Part shown: positions 60,473-64,000 of the stretch, piece after piece
Position numbering within the stretch: position 1 is the first letter of the stretch
Layout of the letters: each line of letters begins with the position of its first letter
Assembly (NCBI RefSeq): GCF_036227265.1
Contig: NZ_CP109446.1
Span: 2,865,501 to 2,929,500, forward strand
Source: Streptomyces sp. NBC_01476
Lineage (GTDB): Bacteria; Actinomycetota; Actinomycetes; Streptomycetales; Streptomycetaceae
DNA: 64,000 bases
Direction: 5' to 3'
Notes under the pieces: generated by a model
The model's input: only the letters and a program-made list of their open reading frames with translations
What the model was told of the DNA's origin: nothing
Databases searched by the model: none
Made by a program: the position numbers and the translations under genes

Positions 60473-61825
60473 TCACACCCGCGCCGGGACCGTCGCCGAG
60501 GCAGGGACCCCCTGACCGGTACCGGCCGGTAGCCCAGCAGGCCGCCGCAGGTATACGGCCCAGGTGACCGCGTAGCAGAGCGCGTAACACACCAGAAAGG
60601 AGACGAACGCCGGGGTCCCGCTCCCCGCGTGCAGGAACGACTCCCGGAAGGCCAGGTTGATTCCGACCCCGCCGAGCGCCCCGACCGCGCCGATCAGTCC
60701 CATCGACGCCCCCGACAGCCGCCGGCCGTACGCCGCCGCGGCGTCCCCGGTGAGCCCCCGCGCCTCGGCCTTGCGCTGGAAGATCGCCGGAATCATCTTG
60801 TACGAGGACCCGTTGCCGATCCCGCTGAGCACGAAGAGCGCGATGAAGCCGACCAGGAACACCGCCAGTGACCGCGCCTGCGACGCGACGATCACCACGG
60901 TGGTCGCCACCGCCATCGCGAGGAAGTTCCACCAGGTGATCCGGCTGCCGCCCAGCCGGTCCGCGAGCCGCCCGCCCACCGGCCGTACCAGTGACCCCAG
61001 CAGCGGCCCGATGAAGGTCAGGTACGCCGCCTGCAGTGGGGTCCTGCCGAACTGGTTCTGCAGCACGAGGCCGAAGGCGAAGCTGTAGCCGATGAAGGAG
61101 CCGAAGGTCCCCACGTACAGCAGCGACATGATCCAGGTGTGCGGGTCCTTCGCCGCCTCGACGGCCGCGCCGGTGTCGCTGCGGACGCTGCTCAGGTTGT
61201 CCATGAAGAGCGCGGCGAGCAGCGCCGCCAGCACGATCAGCGGGATGTACACCGCGAGCACGATCCGCGGATGGGCGGCCCCCGCCGTGCCGATCACGAG
61301 CAGCCCGACCAGCTGGATCGCGGCGACGCCCAGATTCCCGCCGCCGGCGTTCAGGCCGAGCGCCCAGCCTTTGCGGCGCAGCGGGTAGAAGGAGTTGATG
61401 TTCGTCATCGAGGAGGCGAAGTTGCCGCCGCCGACGCCGGTCAGCGCGGCCACCGTCATCAGCGTTCCGTAGGACACCCCGGGCTTGACCACGAAGGCGG
61501 CGGTCACGGTCGGGATCAGCAGCAGCAGCGCGCTGACCACGGTCCAGTTGCGGCCGCCGAACCACGCGACGGCGAAGGTGTACGGGACCCGGAGCACCCC
61601 GCCGACCAGCGTCGGCAGCGCCACGAGGAAGAACTTCCCGGCCGGGTCGACGCCGTATCCGGGGCCCATGAAGAGCACCATCACCGACCACAGGCTCCAC
61701 ACCGAGAAGCCGATGTGCTCGCTGAGCACGGAGAAGGCGAGATTGCGGCCGGCGATCCGGCGGCCCCCGCCCTCGTCCCAGAACGTCTCGTCCTCGGGGT
61801 CCCACGTGTCGATCCAGCGCCCCAT
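60473..61825 (-). CDS. narK: Nitrate/nitrite transporter (NNP family, NarK)
   Basis: 450 residues, 12 spans. The NNP signatures are GVGGGNFASSMTNINSFYPLRRKGWALGLNAGGGNLGV and LSGIGNGSSYKMIPAIF. N-terminal WIDTWDPEDETFWDEGG is typical of actinobacterial NarK. It imports nitrate or exchanges nitrate and nitrite. ATG 61823-61825; upstream frame is not conserved. It is followed by nnaR, 153 bp downstream on the same strand, which is its probable regulator with GlnR. Confidence 0.95.
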   Translation of the reverse strand: MGRWIDTWDPEDETFWDEGGGRRIAGRNLAFSVLSEHIGFSVWSLWSVMVLFMGPGYGVDPAGKFFLVALPTLVGGVLRVPYTFAVAWFGGRNWTVVSALLLLIPTVTAAFVVKPGVSYGTLMTVAALTGVGGGNFASSMTNINSFYPLRRKGWALGLNAGGGNLGVAAIQLVGLLVIGTAGAAHPRIVLAVYIPLIVLAALLAALFMDNLSSVRSDTGAAVEAAKDPHTWIMSLLYVGTFGSFIGYSFAFGLVLQNQFGRTPLQAAYLTFIGPLLGSLVRPVGGRLADRLGGSRITWWNFLAMAVATTVVIVASQARSLAVFLVGFIALFVLSGIGNGSSYKMIPAIFQRKAEARGLTGDAAAAYGRRLSGASMGLIGAVGALGGVGINLAFRESFLHAGSGTPAFVSFLVCYALCYAVTWAVYLRRPAGLPAGTGQGVPASATVPARV

Positions 61826-62629
61826 CACGGCCTCCCGCCATCGGAATTCCGTCCGACGATAGGAACGGCGGGTTTCCACGCCATGCCGCGAGGTGACACG
61901 AGCGCAACCATGCACTCACCCCCGGCCCCCCACCCCTGTGAGCCCCACCCCGCCCGTCCCCGGCGGCACCCCCCGCCCAGCACCCGGGGGAACGGGTGCC
62001 GAAACCCCCGACCCGCGGCGTGAGGGATGCGGGTGCCGAGGCCCACCCCCGACATGCGCGGCGGCCCGGGCACCCCGGGGCGTGAAGGTGCTGCCCCGCA
62101 CCTCCAGCCCCCAGGGGTACGGGGTAGCGAAGCCCTCCCCCGGAGTGCGAGGGCCCCGCACTCCGCTTCGTGAGGATGCGGGGGCCCCGGGGGCGCCCCG
62201 CCCGGTGCCTGGGGGTGCGGGTGGCGAAGCCCCCGCCGGGCGAGGCGCCCCCGCACGCGCGGCGTAAGGGATGCGGGCAGCGAAGGCCGCCGCCGAGGCG
62301 CGAGGCGAAGCCCAGCAGAAACGACGAAGGCAAGGCGCCCTCCGCCCTCCGCGGGCGCACCTCGCCCGACGCGCAGGGGCACCCCGCCCGGTGCCTGGGG
62401 GTGCGGGTGGCGGAGCCCCCGCCGGGCGAGGCGAAGCCGAGCAGAAACGACGAAGGCGAGGCGGCCCGCGCTTTCCGCGGGCACACCTCACCCGACGCCC
62501 GGGGGCACCCCGCCCGGTGCACGGGGGTGCGGGTGGCGGAGCCCCCGCCGGGCGAGGCGAAGCCGAGCAGAAACGACGAAGGCGAGGCGGCCCGCGCTTT
62601 CCGCGGGCACACCTCGCCTATCGCATTCG
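61826..62629. repeat. 804-bp non-coding tract with tandem ~120-bp repeats
   Basis: Three related units, about 62304-62396 (partial), 62397-62520 and 62521-62620, contain GAAGCCGAGCAGAAACGACG and CGCGCTTTCCGCGGGCACACCTC. Shorter derived copies reach back to about 62210. The repeats sit between narK and the 3' end of tmRNA. No CRISPR spacing is present. High GC produces long spurious open frames on both strands. Confidence 0.8.
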
Positions 62630-62996
62630 TGGAGATGGCGGGAATCGAACCCGCGTCCTGTGGTGCGGAATCAGGGCTTCTCCGAGCGCAGTCCGCTGTG
62701 CTTTTCTCGGCCCCGGCAGTCACGCGGACAAGCCGCCGACGGGCCCAGTCACTGTTTGATTTCCTTCCAGGACCCGTGACCGGTCCTAGAAGTTTAGTTC
62801 CCTAGCTGATGCCAGGATCCGGGTCGGGAACAGCCCCGGGCTGACACTTCGCAAGTCGCTACTTAGGCAGCGAGGGCGAAGGAATCGCGCTTGGTGTTGG
62901 CGATTATTGGTTTCGGCATATGGTTAACGAGATCATTGCCGCTTCCTCGGCTCGCTTCCCCTGCTTCGACATCCCCAGTCGAAACCGATCATCCCC
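62630..62996 (-). ncRNA. ssrA: Transfer-messenger RNA (tmRNA)
   Basis: The 5' end GGGGATG (62996 downward) pairs with CATCTCC before the terminal A (62630), forming the acceptor stem. The 3' tRNA-like T arm reads CGGGTTCGATTCCCG. The tag frame runs GCC AAC ACC ... to TAA at 62865-62863, encoding ANTKRDSFALAA. It rescues stalled ribosomes and marks truncated proteins for proteolysis (ClpXP). CCA is not encoded. The tag is shorter than the Streptomyces form I remember. Confidence 0.95.
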
Positions 62997-63296
62997 ATGT
63001 TGTTTTTTCAAGGTGCGCCGCCGGACTCACCATGGCCCGGCGATGCTCACTGTGCTCGCTCCATCGTAGGGGAAGAACGCCCGGCGGTGCCAGCGCATTC
63101 CCGCCGCGCACCCCGTGGTCAACCCTGACGTCACCCACCCGTAGGACGCCCGCCGGCCGGGGCCCCGCCCCGGCCGGCCCCGTGGCGCCCTTGTGACACG
63201 TCACATCCGTGCCACAGGAAACCGGTGACACGCCCGCGGCCCCCGGCTGATTCTGTCCAGCATCGCGTGCACACGCAGAGAGAGGGGCTGGACCGA
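62997..63296. promoter_or_regulatory. 300-bp region between ssrA and the S8 protease gene
   Basis: Divergent promoter region for ssrA (minus) and the secreted protease (plus). GGCGGCGCACC-like sequences and a GTGACACGTCACA segment (63193-63205, a TGACACGTCA palindrome) lie near the protease side. No further element recognised. Confidence 0.4.
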
Positions 63297-64000
63297 ATGA
63301 GACGAACCCGCCTTGCGGCGGTGGTGTCGACCGGGCTGATCGTGGCCGCTTCCGCAACCGTCCCGAGCATCGCCCAGGCAAGCGACACCCCGGCGAACAC
63401 CGTCCGAACGGGCGGATCCGCAGGTACGGCGGCCACCGCGACCGCCACCGTCCGCCTGATCACCGGTGACCAGGTGACCGTCACCACCACCGCGGACGGC
63501 GCGCACACCGCCTCGATCGAGCCCGGCGCCGGGCGGCAGCGCATCGTGTTCCACACCGCCGAGACCGACGGCCGGATCAGCGTGGTGCCGTCCGACGCCG
63601 ACCCGCTGCTGCGCTCCGGGCGTCTCGACCGGCGGCTCTTCGACGTCACCGCACTGGTCGCCCAGCAGTACGACGAGGCGCACACCGCCGCCCTGCCGCT
63701 GATCATCGCGCAGCCCGCGGGCGTGAGCGTGAACGCGGTGGACCGGCTCACCTCGCTGGCCGCCCCCGGCGCGCCCGCCCTCGACCTGGACAGCATCGGC
63801 GCGCGCTCGGTCCGTATCCCCGACGCCGGCCTCGACGACTTCTGGCAGCGCCTGGTCCCCGCGGCCCCGCCCGCGAGCGCGAAAGCCCAGACCGCCCAGA
63901 CCGCGCAGACCGCGCAGACCGCCCAAGCCCTCCAGGCCACCCCCAGGATCTGGCTCGACGGCCGGGTCGGGGCCGCCGCGGACAGCAGCATGGACCAGAT
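63297..64000 (+). CDS. Secreted S8-family (subtilisin-like) serine protease, N-terminal part
   Basis: The open frame starts at ATG 63297 and runs past the window end. It has a signal peptide (RRTRLAAVVSTGLIVAASATVPSIAQA), an Ala/Thr-rich segment with VRLITGDQVTVTTTADG, and a propeptide with four AQT repeats just before RIWLDGRVGAAADSSMDQI. That last segment is the typical junction before the S8 catalytic domain in long Streptomyces subtilases. Catalytic residues lie outside the window. An extracellular nutrient-scavenging protease is likely. Confidence 0.85.
   Translation, partial: MRRTRLAAVVSTGLIVAASATVPSIAQASDTPANTVRTGGSAGTAATATATVRLITGDQVTVTTTADGAHTASIEPGAGRQRIVFHTAETDGRISVVPSDADPLLRSGRLDRRLFDVTALVAQQYDEAHTAALPLIIAQPAGVSVNAVDRLTSLAAPGAPALDLDSIGARSVRIPDAGLDDFWQRLVPAAPPASAKAQTAQTAQTAQTAQALQATPRIWLDGRVGAAADSSMDQ

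Noticed and set aside
62210..62620. CRISPR array
   Set aside because: Units are ~120 bp, GC-rich and imperfect, with no short unique spacers and no cas genes nearby.
60105..62723. 872-residue minus-strand open frame over nnaR, narK and the repeats
   Set aside because: It is a frame-shifted shadow of narK and nnaR and covers the tmRNA end.

Overview
The window is high-GC actinobacterial chromosome, almost certainly Streptomyces or a close relative. The evidence is the pervasive GC-rich third codon position, an SsgA-like sporulation protein, the mec-cysO-cysM sulfur-carrier module, a malic enzyme / HU / MurA block, the NnaR-NarK pair, and a gene order that matches, from memory, the S. coelicolor SCO2897-SCO2959 segment. 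Most of the sequence is conserved housekeeping core. One visibly lower-GC 10.2 kb island at 29780-39988 is foreign.

Layout, left core (1-29.7 kb): the tail of a penicillin-binding protein, GroES-like and DUF3618 proteins, thiol peroxidase, tRNA-Leu(UAG), rdgB-rph, a lone PTS EIIB, an MBL hydrolase, then the cysteine module (cysM, cysO, a cysteine-type leader peptide, and the JAMM peptidase gene mec). Next come an amino-acid permease, DUF2017-clpS, the NAD-salvage pair pncB/pncA, a secreted M6 metalloprotease, three tandem RDD membrane proteins, an SsgG-like gene, a GlcD-type FAD oxidase, hppD with its divergent Lrp regulator, an ArsR-type regulator with a double palindromic operator next to an MFS exporter, a Lon-like secreted protease, an IclR regulator, a DEAD-type helicase and a second MFS exporter.

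Island (29780-39988): it is integrated in the 3' part of tRNA-Cys(GCA) and bounded by 47-bp perfect direct repeats. It carries a tyrosine integrase, a promoter with two terminator-like hairpins, two tiny zinc-finger proteins, a GIY-YIG-like protein overlapping a lone Phd/YefM antitoxin, small zinc-binding and hypothetical proteins, a RecA-like ATPase split by an IS630-family insertion, a DUF2637-like membrane protein whose gene contains about 16 copies of the word GTTCA, an opposite-strand membrane protein, and a DUF6879 / XRE-DUF5753 pair. Two lesions suggest it is now crippled: the integrase HxxR box reads HSFC, and the ATPase gene is disrupted.

Right core (40-64 kb): a SnoaL-like protein, a small kinase, a GNAT acetyltransferase, a PEP-mutase-family enzyme, a three-subunit xanthine-dehydrogenase-family operon with unusual features, a GH20 hexosaminidase, a TPR membrane protein, DUF3039, a YqgE/AlgH protein, murA, hupA, malic enzyme, a HelD-like helicase, a CGNR zinc-finger protein, nnaR-narK (nitrate assimilation), a tandem-repeat tract, ssrA (tmRNA), and the start of a secreted S8 protease that runs off the window.

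Function names come from motif and family recognition by eye. No database search was run.
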